From assembly GCA_903918115.1 (NCBI GenBank), contig CAIXDG010000004.1, positions 1-51,674 of the forward strand: a DNA stretch of 51,674 nt, written 5' to 3'. A program made the translations under genes and the position numbers. How positions within the stretch are numbered: the first letter of the stretch is position 1; every line of letters begins with the position of its first letter. The stretch is from an uncultured beta proteobacterium (GTDB lineage Bacteria > Pseudomonadota > Gammaproteobacteria > Burkholderiales > Burkholderiaceae). The notes under the pieces were generated by a model. It saw nothing but the letters and a program-made list of their open reading frames with translations. It did not search any database and was not told the origin of the DNA. Positions 1 to 9,136 of the stretch are shown here, piece after piece.

Positions 1-99
1 GGGTAGAAACCCTAGTATTAGCAAACTTCGATTAGTGGAAATTGCTTAAATCTAGAAAAGCCTTAAAGGCTTTCAGCTAATATAGGCAGTAATACCACC
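1..99. other. Upstream flank of modB, no gene recognised
   Basis: No frame in these bases can be assigned to a known protein. One forward frame is open from base 2 to a TAA at 47-49 and could be the tail of a truncated upstream gene (modA would be expected before modB), but its 15 residues do not resemble a ModA C-terminus that I recognise. A short palindrome with 8-base arms and a one-base centre lies at 57-73. Its loop is too small for a normal hairpin and no T-run follows, so I do not call it a terminator. Confidence 0.4.
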
Positions 100-756
100 A
101 TGATTGATACCCAAGCTATCTTCTTATCGCTCCAACTGGCTTTTTGCACGTTGCTAATTATTTTGCCTTTTGGCATATGGCTAGCGCATCATTTGGTCAG
201 CGCAGGTAAATGGAAGCCCTGGTTAGAGGGCTTACTGGCCCTTCCCCTCGTGCTCCCTCCCACGGTTTTGGGTTATTACCTATTGGTTGGCTTTAGCGGT
301 AAAACGCTATTTGGCGAGCCCTTGGTATTTTCCTTTCTCGGCATTCTTATTGCCTCTTTAATAGTGAACCTGCCCTTTGCAATTCAACCCATTCAACGGG
401 CGTTTGAGGCCATTCCCACAGCACTAAAAGAGGCTGCTGAGGTCTGCGGTTTAAGTGCTTGGCAAATTTTTTACCGTATTAATCTCCCGCTAGCCTGGCG
501 TGGTGTGCTGAGTGCCGCGGTCCTCACCTTTGCCCATACATTAGGTGAATTCGGTGTCATTCTCATGATTGGCGGAGCAATCCCAGGTAAAACAAAAACG
601 GCTTCGATTGCAATTTATGATCAAGTGCAAAGTTTTGATACCCAGGGTGCAGGCATGTTATCGCTGTTGTTGTTAGGCATTTCCTTATGCGCAATTGCTA
701 TTTCTTATGGTTTTTTTGGCTCTAGTAGCCAACTCCGAGCACCACGGATACGCTAA
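100..756 (+). CDS. modB: Molybdate ABC transporter permease ModB
   Basis: Inner-membrane permease of the molybdate (possibly tungstate) importer, working with the ModC ATPase and a periplasmic ModA that is not in this window. The 218 residues match the usual ModB length (about 220-230). There are about five hydrophobic membrane segments (near residues 8-30, 45-65, 76-96, 133-156 and 186-207). The cytoplasmic EAA loop that docks on the ATPase starts at EAAEVCGLSAWQIFYRINLP (about 111-130). The ATG at 100 has only a weak ribosome site. The TAA stop shares one base with the modC ATG, so the two genes are translationally coupled. Sulfate or tungstate permeases are the closest alternatives, but the adjoining ModC favours molybdate. 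Confidence 0.88.
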   Translation: MIDTQAIFLSLQLAFCTLLIILPFGIWLAHHLVSAGKWKPWLEGLLALPLVLPPTVLGYYLLVGFSGKTLFGEPLVFSFLGILIASLIVNLPFAIQPIQRAFEAIPTALKEAAEVCGLSAWQIFYRINLPLAWRGVLSAAVLTFAHTLGEFGVILMIGGAIPGKTKTASIAIYDQVQSFDTQGAGMLSLLLLGISLCAIAISYGFFGSSSQLRAPRIR

Positions 757-1889
757 TGTTAAAAGTACGCATCCACAGTCAATCGCACGGTAACCGCCAC
801 CATCCCAGCATTCCTTTAGAAATTAATCTCAGTTGCGCAGCTGGTGAGTTACATGCTTTAGTTGGACCATCGGGTAGCGGCAAAACAACTGCACTAAGAA
901 CCATTGCCGGCTTACACCAGCCTGAGTTGGGACTCATTGAATGTGCTGGCGAAATATGGTTTGAAGGATTAAGCGCAAATCAACCCCTTATCAACTTCTC
1001 ACCAGCACAACGTTCTTGTGGTTTTTTATTTCAACAATACGCTCTCTTTCCCCATTTATCGGCCTTACATAATGTGGCAATTGCCTTAGAAAATAGCGGT
1101 CTCCCGAAGTCAACGCGGATCGCACAATCGCAAGCGTGGCTTGAGCGAATGGCTCTGGGTCAATTTGCAGACCGCTTGCCAGCGCAACTATCGGGCGGAC
1201 AACAGCAACGCGTTGCGCTCGCTCGCGCCTTAGCGAGAAACCCCAAGGTATTGTTGTTAGATGAACCGTTTTCGGCGATCGATAATCCAACCCGTCAAAA
1301 TCTATACCGAATTTTGGCGGAATTACGCCAAGACCTCGCTATTCCAATCGTTTTAGTGACACACGATTTACGTGAGGCAAATTTACTGGCAGAGAATATT
1401 ACTGTGATTGATCACGGCATTGGCCTGCAAACCGCTGCTCCGAATGAATTATTTCAAAAGCCACGTAATTCAAGAGTCGCTGAATTGGTAGGTATTCCTA
1501 ATGTGTTTAACGGTGTCTTCAATGCTGGGCGCCTCGATTGGCCACCGAATAATTGGTTTTTTGACGTGCTTGATAAAGGCAAAATTCCGCCTGCTAGCCC
1601 TGTAGCCTGGGTCATTCCGCAAGATGGATTAATAGTTCATGCACAAGCAGCTCCGACCTTTTTACCGGCGCGGGTTGAAACACTTAGCTCGATTGGTCAA
1701 ATAGCAGTGGTCCGATTTAGCGTTGGCAACAGCAAAGAATCACTGGTATGGGAGGCCTCATCAGCTGAAATTAAGCGCTTGGGAATTCATCTTGGCAGCG
1801 CTGTCTTCTTAGAATTTGATGCCAATAAAATTCATATCATGCCTTTGCGAACCATTAATGATCCGCGCAGATTATTGCCTGCAACTTAA
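756..1889 (+). CDS. modC: Molybdate ABC transporter ATP-binding protein ModC
   Basis: ATPase that powers molybdate uptake with ModB. Visible motifs: Walker A GPSGSGKT at residues 37-44, the Q-loop around 92-94, the ABC signature LSGGQQQR at 145-152, Walker B LLLDEP with D169-E170, and the switch histidine in the VLVTHD segment. The C-terminal part (about 290-360) fits the TOBE (molybdate-binding) domain typical of ModC, which brings the protein to 377 residues, close to family length. The start codon overlaps the modB stop by one base. The gene converges on metZ with only 15 bases between the stop codons. A T-run sits there but no stem-loop precedes it, so I see no clear terminator. Confidence 0.88.
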   Translation: MLKVRIHSQSHGNRHHPSIPLEINLSCAAGELHALVGPSGSGKTTALRTIAGLHQPELGLIECAGEIWFEGLSANQPLINFSPAQRSCGFLFQQYALFPHLSALHNVAIALENSGLPKSTRIAQSQAWLERMALGQFADRLPAQLSGGQQQRVALARALARNPKVLLLDEPFSAIDNPTRQNLYRILAELRQDLAIPIVLVTHDLREANLLAENITVIDHGIGLQTAAPNELFQKPRNSRVAELVGIPNVFNGVFNAGRLDWPPNNWFFDVLDKGKIPPASPVAWVIPQDGLIVHAQAAPTFLPARVETLSSIGQIAVVRFSVGNSKESLVWEASSAEIKRLGIHLGSAVFLEFDANKIHIMPLRTINDPRRLLPAT

Positions 1890-1904
1890 ATCGCCCTGCT
1901 AATA

Positions 1905-3122
1905 CTAGGTTTTTTTGTTGAGCGCCTGTTTGAAATCGGCAATGAGGTCATCCACATTTTCAAGTCCGACTGCCACCCGCACCAAGCCATCACTAATGCC
2001 TGCCGTTTTACGAGCTGCAGGTGAGATGCGGCCATGGGTCGTGGTTGCTGGATGCGTAATGGTCGTACGGGTATCACCTAAATTAGCGGTAATTGAACAT
2101 AGACGGGTCTGATCAATTAAACGAAAGGCTGCTTTTTTTCCACCCTTTAAGACAAATGAAACGATCGCCCCACCAGCCTTTTGTTGACGACGTGCTAACG
2201 CGTATTGGGAGTGCGATTGCAGACCTGGATGAAATACTTGGGCAATTGCCGGTTGTTTTTCCAACCACTTCGCCAACGCTAAAGCATTACTACTTTGCTG
2301 TTTCATCCGCAAATCTAAGGTCTCTAAGCCTTTTAGAAAGATCCAGGCATTAAACGCTGATAGTGTTGGGCCTGCCGTGCGCACATAGGGAAATACTTTC
2401 CCCATGATGAAAGCTTTATTGCCGACAATTGCACCACCCAAGACCCTGCCCTGACCATCTAAGTACTTTGTTGCCGAATGAATAACGACATCCGCCCCCA
2501 GCTTTAAAGGCTGTTGAAGTGCTGGGGTGCAAAAGCAGTTATCAACTACGAATAATGCCTTCACTTGTTTAGCAATTTTAGCGATCGCTGCAATATCAGC
2601 TAGCTCGGTTAAGGGATTGGAAGGTGTCTCTAAATAAAACAAACGCGTATTCGGCTGGACAGCCGCTTTCCACGCCTTGCTGTCTCGAACATCCACATAG
2701 GTAGTTGTGATACCAAAACGCCCTAAGATGGTTGAAAATAATTGAATCGTGGCACCGAATACCGAGCGCGAACACACGACATGATCGCCAGCCTGCAAAT
2801 GGGCCATGGCGACACTCAAAATTGCTGCCATTCCCGATGCAGTTGCAATACACGCCTCACCACCCTCAAGAGCAGCTAGACGATCTTGAAACATGCTCAC
2901 GGTTGGATTGGTAAAACGCGAATAAATAAAGCCGTCTTCGGCATGCGCAAAGCCATGCTCAGCCTCAGCGGCACTATTAAAGCAATAACTAGAAGTTAAA
3001 AATAGGGCTTCTGAATGCTCGTTAAATTCAGCAGAACGACGTGTACCAGCACGAACGGCAATCGTTTCTTGAGCAAGCTTAGAAAAATCAGGGGGTAAGC
3101 GCTTTGGCGGTTTACGCGTCAT
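1905..3122 (-). CDS. metZ: O-succinylhomoserine sulfhydrylase MetZ
   Basis: PLP enzyme of methionine synthesis that makes homocysteine directly from an O-acylhomoserine and sulfide. It belongs to the Cys/Met metabolism PLP family (fold type I). The PLP lysine is K219 in HSATKYLDGQGR, and the YSRFTNPT segment (about 67-74) is the conserved phosphate-contacting region. At 405 residues the length fits MetZ. Cystathionine gamma-synthase or O-acetylhomoserine sulfhydrylase are the main alternatives; the DGQGRVLGG stretch after the lysine and the position right after purF favour MetZ. Its ATG lies 5 bases after the purF stop, so it is probably the last gene of the truA-to-purF transcription unit. 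Confidence 0.85.
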   Translation of the reverse strand: MTRKPPKRLPPDFSKLAQETIAVRAGTRRSAEFNEHSEALFLTSSYCFNSAAEAEHGFAHAEDGFIYSRFTNPTVSMFQDRLAALEGGEACIATASGMAAILSVAMAHLQAGDHVVCSRSVFGATIQLFSTILGRFGITTTYVDVRDSKAWKAAVQPNTRLFYLETPSNPLTELADIAAIAKIAKQVKALFVVDNCFCTPALQQPLKLGADVVIHSATKYLDGQGRVLGGAIVGNKAFIMGKVFPYVRTAGPTLSAFNAWIFLKGLETLDLRMKQQSSNALALAKWLEKQPAIAQVFHPGLQSHSQYALARRQQKAGGAIVSFVLKGGKKAAFRLIDQTRLCSITANLGDTRTTITHPATTTHGRISPAARKTAGISDGLVRVAVGLENVDDLIADFKQALNKKT

Positions 3123-3127
3123 GGTAA

Positions 3128-4663
3128 TCAGTCTTCGGTAGCTAAATGAAGGTGTAATTGCGAGCGCGCAAAATCACTGGGGTCTTTTTGCCGGTCCGCC
3201 TGTGCCGACTCGGAATTGCGAGCGGCTTCAAGCGCATCGAGATAAGACTCTGTGATATCGCCTGTGATGTAATTGCCATCAAAGCAGGAGGCTTCAAATT
3301 CTTTTAAATTGGGATTGATATCCCGCACCGCTTGTTTCATATCTTCTACGTCTTGATAAATTAATTGATCAGCACCAATGAGGCGATTAATTTCTTCGTC
3401 CGTACGCCCATATGCAACCAATTCACTGCGGGTCGGCATATCAATACCATAAACATTAGGAAACCGCACAGGGGGTGCAGCAGAAGCGAAAATCACCTTC
3501 TTCGCTCCGGCTTCGCGCGCCATTTGCACAATTTCATAAGATGTGGTTCCACGCACAATTGAATCGTCCACAATCAAGACAGTTTTATCCTTGAACTCCA
3601 CTCGCATGGCATTCAGTTTTTGGCGAACCGATTTTTTTCTAACTTCTTGACCGGGCATAATGAAGGTGCGACCAATATAGCGATTTTTAAAGAAGCCTTC
3701 GCGATAAGAAATACCTAAGCGTTTCGCAACTTGCATAGCAGCGGGTCGACTTGAATCTGGAATTGGCATGACCACATCAATTTTGCTCACATCGGTTTCA
3801 GCGCGAATTTTTTCCGCCAAATAATCGCCCATCCGCATGCGCACGTTATATACCGTCACCCCGTCAATAGTCGAGTCGGGACGTGCCATGTAGACATATT
3901 CAAAAATACATGGCACTAGGCTCGCTTCGGCGTACTGACGACAAGAAAAATTGCCCTCAAGATCGATATAAATTGCCTCACCTGGATTGACATCTCTGAC
4001 AAATGTAAATCCAAGGCCTTCTAAAGCGACGGATTCTGAGGCAATTAACCATTCTGGTCCATCTGCCGTATCGAGTCGACCAATACATAAAGGACGAATG
4101 CCATAAGGATCACGGAAGGCTAATAAACCATAGCCAGCAATCATCGAGACTACAGCGTAGGAACCTTTAATACGACGCGCTAGACTACCCACTGCCTTAA
4201 ACATGACGTCTTCATCTAGTGCAGCACTATTCGTTTCTCGCTGCAATTCATCAGCCAATACATTGAGGAGTACTTCGGTATCAGAATTGGTATTAATATG
4301 GCGGCGATCACGGTAGGCCATCTCAACCCGTAAGCTAGCGGCATTGGTTAAATTACCGTTATGAACCAAAATAATTCCGTAGGGCGCGCTAACATAAAAT
4401 GGTTGCGCCTCTTCTTCATTGCTCACTGAACCTGCAGTGGGATAGCGTACCTGACCAATGCCAGCATTACCCACTAAGCTACGCATATTGCGTGTTCTAA
4501 AAACATCTCGTACTAAGCCGTTCGCTTTATGCATCGCAAAAGAATTACCATTCATCGTCGCAATTCCAGCAGCATCTTGACCGCGATGTTGCAAGAGCAA
4601 CAATGCGTCATAGAGTAATTGATTTACGGGATAGTGTGAAACACTGCCGACAACTCCGCACAT
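3128..4663 (-). CDS. purF: Amidophosphoribosyltransferase PurF
   Basis: First committed enzyme of purine synthesis: it transfers glutamine amide nitrogen to PRPP to give phosphoribosylamine. After removal of Met1 the N-terminal nucleophile is Cys2 (MCGVVG). The glutaminase half also shows the QVRYPTAGS (71-79) and HNGNLTNA (101-108) segments. The PRPP-binding motif VLIVDDSIVRGTT is at 362-374 in the phosphoribosyltransferase half. The 511 residues match the family. It lies 4 bases downstream of cvpA and 5 bases upstream of metZ. The cvpA-purF pairing is an old conserved arrangement also found in Enterobacteria. Confidence 0.97.
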   Translation of the reverse strand: MCGVVGSVSHYPVNQLLYDALLLLQHRGQDAAGIATMNGNSFAMHKANGLVRDVFRTRNMRSLVGNAGIGQVRYPTAGSVSNEEEAQPFYVSAPYGIILVHNGNLTNAASLRVEMAYRDRRHINTNSDTEVLLNVLADELQRETNSAALDEDVMFKAVGSLARRIKGSYAVVSMIAGYGLLAFRDPYGIRPLCIGRLDTADGPEWLIASESVALEGLGFTFVRDVNPGEAIYIDLEGNFSCRQYAEASLVPCIFEYVYMARPDSTIDGVTVYNVRMRMGDYLAEKIRAETDVSKIDVVMPIPDSSRPAAMQVAKRLGISYREGFFKNRYIGRTFIMPGQEVRKKSVRQKLNAMRVEFKDKTVLIVDDSIVRGTTSYEIVQMAREAGAKKVIFASAAPPVRFPNVYGIDMPTRSELVAYGRTDEEINRLIGADQLIYQDVEDMKQAVRDINPNLKEFEASCFDGNYITGDITESYLDALEAARNSESAQADRQKDPSDFARSQLHLHLATED

Positions 4664-4667
4664 AGCC

Positions 4668-5219
4668 TTAGCTTCCTAATTTAAGTGGTAAAGCAAGGTT
4701 TGGTAAAGCGCCTAATTGACTAGCCCAGTCACTGGGTAGCCAAGTTTTAATTAAGCTTGTTGCAACTTCTAAAGTGGGCCGCGTTTTTGCTAAGCGCCAA
4801 TCGGCAGATTTAGTCAATGGTGTTAAAGCCGCCAAACTGGCCAAGATCACGACGACCACTCCGCCGCGCAATAAACCAAAAATTAAACCCAAAAATCGAT
4901 CCGTCAAACTAAGTCCAGCCGACAAAATTAATTTTTGAATGATCCCACCTAATAAGCCACAGGCAATTAAAGCAGCAACAAATAAAATCAGAAAACTCAA
5001 ACCTAAGCGGAGGAGTTCGTCCATTTTGAAGGTCGACAGCCATTCGGATGACAGATATTCACTATAGTGATAAGCAACCCAAGCAGCAATGATCCAAGAA
5101 AAAAGTGCCAGAACTTCTTTAAATAAACCACGCGACACTCCTACCAAGGCAGACACTAGGAGCACAGTAAAGACAACATAGTCAACTGGGGTTAGCTTAA
5201 GCGAAGCCAGAAGTTCCAT
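4668..5219 (-). CDS. cvpA: CvpA family inner-membrane protein
   Basis: Small membrane protein of the CvpA (colicin V production) family, linked in E. coli to envelope homeostasis; its molecular function is not settled. The 183 residues contain four hydrophobic segments, near 13-30, 34-50, 70-94 and 108-132. The conserved glycine-rich region (SLTDRFLGLIFGLLRGGVVV) precedes the last segment. The position between the SPOR protein and purF is the standard one for this family. The ATG shares a single base with the stop of the SPOR gene, so expression is probably coupled. Confidence 0.9.
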   Translation of the reverse strand: MELLASLKLTPVDYVVFTVLLVSALVGVSRGLFKEVLALFSWIIAAWVAYHYSEYLSSEWLSTFKMDELLRLGLSFLILFVAALIACGLLGGIIQKLILSAGLSLTDRFLGLIFGLLRGGVVVVILASLAALTPLTKSADWRLAKTRPTLEVATSLIKTWLPSDWASQLGALPNLALPLKLGS

Positions 5220-6076
5220 TAGGTTTTGCCTACCTCAACTATGCGTGGAGTTAAGCCCATGGCCTTAATCTTTTTTTCGGCTAATTCGGCAGCCTCTTTG
5301 TCGGTAAATGGTCCAGCGCGCAATACATACAGCTTAACGCCTTCTGGATTTGTTTTGTTCAAGACGTAATTTGGAATTTTTTGTTCTTTTAATTTTGTAA
5401 TCCAACCTTTAGTGCGCTCTTCCGAGGCGAATGCGCCAATTTGAATCACAAACTTACTCCCGGTGGCCTTAGTCTCTGTGGGAGAATTAGTACCTAAAGT
5501 ACTTGCTGGTGGTGTCGTTGCCGCTGGTGAAGCTGGTGTTGCAGGGGCGGTTGCAGATGATGCAGAAGTGGTAGCGCTTGGCTTAACTACTTCTTCACCA
5601 GCTGCTAAGCCCAAGTTTTTGACAGGTGCCAACTTCGTTTCTGCTGCCGACTCTGTCACGGCTGGAGTTGGCGGAGTCACTGCGGCTACCGCAGGCGCAG
5701 TCAATACTGGCGATGCGCTATTAGCACTAGTAGAGCCCGGTGCACTTCCAACCGCGCCAACCAAAGGCAAACTAGTCACAATATTGACCGCAATATCATT
5801 ACTAATCGTTTTCGGCTTGCTGTCTAAAATGCGGGGTAACCCAACAACTGCTATCAGTACTAAAACTGCTGCGCCAATTAAACGATGTCGCGCGCGTTGA
5901 CGATCAGGGTCTTCTGTCAAAGCAGGGTCATCGGCCGATTGAGATTGTGATGAACGTTGATAAGCGCTTGATGCAGAACCTGATTTAGAGGCGGCTCTCG
6001 ATCGGCTGCCGACAGAAACCCGACCGACCGGCTCGGGTTTGGTATTGCGATTAAACAGCTTCGGTAAACGAATCAT
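5219..6076 (-). CDS. SPOR-domain protein (DedD-like)
   Basis: Single-pass inner-membrane protein whose periplasmic SPOR domain is expected to bind denuded peptidoglycan at the septum. Layout: a basic, serine-rich cytoplasmic head (1-64), one membrane segment (about 65-84), a long low-complexity Ala/Pro/Thr/Ser linker (about 90-205), and a SPOR domain (about 207-285) beginning FVIQIGAFASEE and ending in a typical SPOR beta-alpha pattern. The layout and the folC-SPOR-cvpA-purF order match E. coli dedD, but sequence outside the SPOR domain is not conserved enough for a firm name. The 285 residues are within the family range. Confidence 0.88.
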   Translation of the reverse strand: MIRLPKLFNRNTKPEPVGRVSVGSRSRAASKSGSASSAYQRSSQSQSADDPALTEDPDRQRARHRLIGAAVLVLIAVVGLPRILDSKPKTISNDIAVNIVTSLPLVGAVGSAPGSTSANSASPVLTAPAVAAVTPPTPAVTESAAETKLAPVKNLGLAAGEEVVKPSATTSASSATAPATPASPAATTPPASTLGTNSPTETKATGSKFVIQIGAFASEERTKGWITKLKEQKIPNYVLNKTNPEGVKLYVLRAGPFTDKEAAELAEKKIKAMGLTPRIVEVGKT

Positions 6077-6079
6077 GGA

Positions 6080-7405
6080 TTAATTAACCAGGTTGTTTCG
6101 ATAAGCCATTGCGCCAGCAACAGTATAGAAGGATCCGAAGACCACTATTCTATCACCCTCCCCGGCTTTTGCGAGCGCCTCTTGATAAGCCTTGGCTGGA
6201 TCAGCAAAACAACGAATTCCGCTAGCTTGATTGCTTTCTTCGGCTACACCTAAATCAAGCAAATGCGCTTTAATCTGCAGGGCGCTAGCTGCTCTAGCAG
6301 TGGGTAAATCGGTGCAAAACCAATAGTCAACCAGCGATAAAAAGGGTTGCAAAACTGCGGCAATATCTTTATCTGCCATCGCTCCAAAAACCGCGTAGGT
6401 ATAAGGAAAGTAGCCCATAGAATCTAAACTACGATAAAGCGTTGCGGCAGCATGCGGATTATGCGCGACATCAAAAATAGAAGTTGGTCTGCCAGGTAAA
6501 ACTTGAAAGCGCCCAGGCAAATCGACGACCGCAAAGCCGAGACGAATATCTTGTGCCGATACAGGTAGGCGCTGATGTAAAGCAGACAGAGCTGCAAGTA
6601 CTGCAGCTGCATTTAATAATTGATTAGCACCACGTAAGGCAGGATAGCCCAAGCCACTATATCGCTTACCCCTTCCCGACCACGCCCATTGCTGTTGATC
6701 ACCTTGAAAATTAAAATCGCGACCCGATAGATACAGATCACATCCAAGACTGGTTGCATGGTCAATTAATGATTGGGGTGGCAATGGATCGCCACAGACC
6801 GCAATCTTACCGGGGCGAAAAATACCGGCCTTTTCTCTGGCAATCGCTTCGCGGGTATCGCCTAAAAAACTAGCATGATCAATATCAATACTCGTCACAA
6901 TTGCGCAATCAGCATCGATGATATTCACTGCATCCAATCGACCACCCATACCAACTTCTAAAATCATGACGTCTAAATCTGCTTGCGCAAATAAATGCAA
7001 AATGGCTAAGGTTGTAAATTCAAAATAAGTTAAGGTTGGCGTGTTGGGCACACGCATACGGGCTTCTTCAACTGCAGCAAAATGGGCAAGTAATTGGTCA
7101 TCGCTTGCATCCACGCCCTGCAAACGCGCGCGCTCATTAAAGCGCAATAAATGGGGCGAAGTATGGCAACCGACTCGATAACCTGCAGCAATCAAAATGG
7201 CTTCTAAAAAAGCGCAAGTAGACCCTTTGCCATTGGTGCCTGCAACGGTAATGACTGGACACGTTATGGGTAAGCCTAAGGCATCTTTTACTAGGGTAAT
7301 CCGCTCTAGGCTCATATCAATGCCCAGCGGATGCGCTACCTCTAAGTGGCTAAGCCATGCTTCCAGGGTTGCAAAAGGATATGGGTTTGCTGGCGGTGGA
7401 GTCAA
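6080..7405 (-). CDS. folC: Dihydrofolate/folylpolyglutamate synthase FolC
   Basis: Mur-ligase-type enzyme that adds glutamate to dihydropteroate and to folates using ATP. The P-loop is GTNGKGST at residues 56-63, and the C-terminal ligase domain has the FDVAHNPHAA segment. The length of 441 is normal. The start is unusual: the codon is TTG at 7403-7405, directly abutting the accD stop TAG at 7406-7408. That TAG is also in frame with folC, so the gene cannot start further upstream. The next in-frame ATG (about residue 31) would cut into the conserved N-terminal region. Translation therefore probably depends on ribosomes finishing accD. Confidence 0.93.
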   Translation of the reverse strand: MTPPPANPYPFATLEAWLSHLEVAHPLGIDMSLERITLVKDALGLPITCPVITVAGTNGKGSTCAFLEAILIAAGYRVGCHTSPHLLRFNERARLQGVDASDDQLLAHFAAVEEARMRVPNTPTLTYFEFTTLAILHLFAQADLDVMILEVGMGGRLDAVNIIDADCAIVTSIDIDHASFLGDTREAIAREKAGIFRPGKIAVCGDPLPPQSLIDHATSLGCDLYLSGRDFNFQGDQQQWAWSGRGKRYSGLGYPALRGANQLLNAAAVLAALSALHQRLPVSAQDIRLGFAVVDLPGRFQVLPGRPTSIFDVAHNPHAAATLYRSLDSMGYFPYTYAVFGAMADKDIAAVLQPFLSLVDYWFCTDLPTARAASALQIKAHLLDLGVAEESNQASGIRCFADPAKAYQEALAKAGEGDRIVVFGSFYTVAGAMAYRNNLVN

Positions 7406-8299
7406 CTAAGCAGCATCTTCAGAAACGGTTGCGACGGTTGGTGCTGGGCGGCTTTGTAAAAGCGCCAACAAATTCGCAATTTCACTGCGCATTTGGCGTC
7501 GGTCCACAATCATATCAATGCCGCCGTGTGCCATTAAAAATTCAGCGCGCTGAAAACCCTCGGGTAGTTTTTCGCGCACAGTTTGCTCAATCACTCGGGG
7601 ACCCGCAAAACCAATTAATGCCTTCGGCTCGGCCATCACAATATCACCCATAAAAGCAAAGCTAGCTGAAATTCCGCCCATGGTTGGGTCGGTTAACACG
7701 CTAATAAATGGTAAGCCTTGGTGCGCTAACTTAGTCAACATGGAATTCGTTTTAGCCATTTGTAAAAGTGATAACAAACTTTCTTGCATACGCGCACCAC
7801 CGGTTGCCGTAATGCAAATAAAAGCACATTTTTGTTTAATCGCTTCTGCAACGCCCCGCACAAAACGCTCACCTACTACTGAACCCATCGAGCCGCCCAT
7901 AAACTGAAATTCAAAACTGGCGATCACCACGGGAATACCGGCCATTTTTCCACCCATCACAATTAATGCTTCGCTTTCACCAGAAACATCTTTGGCTTCC
8001 TTGAGGCGATCGGGATATTTTTTAGAGTCATGAAACTTTAACGGATCAAGCGGAAAAATCGTGGCGCCAATTTCATATTGCGGCTTAGGATCCAATAATG
8101 CATTGAGGCGTTGACGTGCGCCAATGCGCATGTGATGCGCACATTTAGGGCAAACCGATAAATTAGCTTCAATATCAGTGCTATATAAAACGGTCTCACA
8201 TGCTGGACACTTTACCCACAAACCTTCGGGAATCGACTTGCGATTAGCCGGATCGGTTTGCTGAATTTGCGGGGGTAATAGTTTATCGATCCAACTCAT
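7406..8299 (-). CDS. accD: Acetyl-CoA carboxylase carboxyltransferase subunit beta AccD
   Basis: Beta subunit of the carboxyltransferase that makes malonyl-CoA for fatty acid synthesis, acting with AccA (not in this window). A four-cysteine zinc ribbon is visible at C31, C34, C50 and C53. The carboxyltransferase core follows, including glycine-rich [10 protein letters not shown] and [10 protein letters not shown] segments. The 297 residues are standard. It sits 21 bases after trpA, as in many Proteobacteria, and its stop codon touches the TTG start of folC. Confidence 0.96.
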   Translation of the reverse strand: MSWIDKLLPPQIQQTDPANRKSIPEGLWVKCPACETVLYSTDIEANLSVCPKCAHHMRIGARQRLNALLDPKPQYEIGATIFPLDPLKFHDSKKYPDRLKEAKDVSGESEALIVMGGKMAGIPVVIASFEFQFMGGSMGSVVGERFVRGVAEAIKQKCAFICITATGGARMQESLLSLLQMAKTNSMLTKLAHQGLPFISVLTDPTMGGISASFAFMGDIVMAEPKALIGFAGPRVIEQTVREKLPEGFQRAEFLMAHGGIDMIVDRRQMRSEIANLLALLQSRPAPTVATVSEDAA

Positions 8300-8320
8300 T
8301 AATCATGAACTCTAAGTGTT

Positions 8321-9133
8321 TTATTTCGCATCAAGGGCCACGCGAATTTCACGCATAAAATTTTCTAATGATTGTACTGCGGCAGATCTATCACCGCTCT
8401 GATAAGACTCTTCCAGTATTTGAATAATGCGACTACCAATGACCACTGCATCCGCTAAATGCGCTACTGCCCGCGCACTAGCAGCATCACGAATACCAAA
8501 ACCGACCGCAATTGGAATTGCCGTAGTCGCCCGAATCGCGGGAATAATACTTGCCACATCTTGCGTGCTTAAGTGCGCAGCACCGGTTACGCCACGCAAG
8601 GAAACATAGTAAAGATAGCCAGAAGCCGCTTGAGCAGCTGCATCGATGCGCTCCTGCGCAGATGTTGGCGCCAATAAGAAAATAGGATCAATTCCCGCTA
8701 CTCGCATGAGTGCTGCAAAATCAATACATTCCTCAGGCGGATAATCGACAATCAGCACGCCATCTACTCCTGCATCCTTAGCTTGCTGCGCGAAATGGTC
8801 TGCGCCCATTTGTTCAACCGGATTGGCATAACCCATTAAGACAACTGGTGTAGTGCTATCGGCTTGCCGAAATTGCTGCACCATGGCCAAACATTGTCGC
8901 AAGGTGACCCCTTTTGCTAATGCACGCTCGGAAGAACGCTGAATGACCGGACCATCGGCCATTGGATCAGAAAAAGGAATACCCAGTTCCAATATATTGG
9001 CTCCGCCCCGCACTAAGGCGTGCATGAACTCAACTGTCGAGGCAGGGTCAGGATCACCGGCAGTAATAAAAGGAATAAGCCCTTTCTTGCCGGTCTTTTT
9101 TAGGTCCGCAAATACGGCTTGAATTTTTGACAT
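8321..9133 (-). CDS. trpA: Tryptophan synthase alpha subunit TrpA
   Basis: Cleaves indole-3-glycerol phosphate to indole and glyceraldehyde 3-phosphate; indole is channelled to TrpB. The catalytic pair is intact: E49 (in [10 protein letters not shown]) and D60 (in MADGPVIQ) fall at exactly the E. coli positions. The (beta/alpha)8 phosphate-binding segments near the C-terminus (VGFGIRD and VVIGSRII) are also present. The length of 270 is normal. The start lies 3 bases from the trpB stop, so alpha and beta are co-translated. The alpha subunit looks functional, which makes the change in its partner TrpB more notable. Confidence 0.96.
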   Translation of the reverse strand: MSKIQAVFADLKKTGKKGLIPFITAGDPDPASTVEFMHALVRGGANILELGIPFSDPMADGPVIQRSSERALAKGVTLRQCLAMVQQFRQADSTTPVVLMGYANPVEQMGADHFAQQAKDAGVDGVLIVDYPPEECIDFAALMRVAGIDPIFLLAPTSAQERIDAAAQAASGYLYYVSLRGVTGAAHLSTQDVASIIPAIRATTAIPIAVGFGIRDAASARAVAHLADAVVIGSRIIQILEESYQSGDRSAAVQSLENFMREIRVALDAK

Positions 9134-9136
9134 GAA

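Noticed and set aside
57-73. AAAGCCTT-A-AAGGCTTT palindrome as a terminator before modB
   Set aside because: One-base centre and no T-run after it; cannot form a normal terminator hairpin.
1890-1919. T-run between modC and metZ as a terminator
   Set aside because: Seven T are present but no inverted repeat precedes them on either strand.
5463-5900. Open plus-strand frame of 145 codons opposite the SPOR gene
   Set aside because: It mirrors the Ala/Pro/Thr-rich linker of the SPOR protein; its low-complexity Ala/Val/Thr/Gly product looks like a by-product of biased codons.
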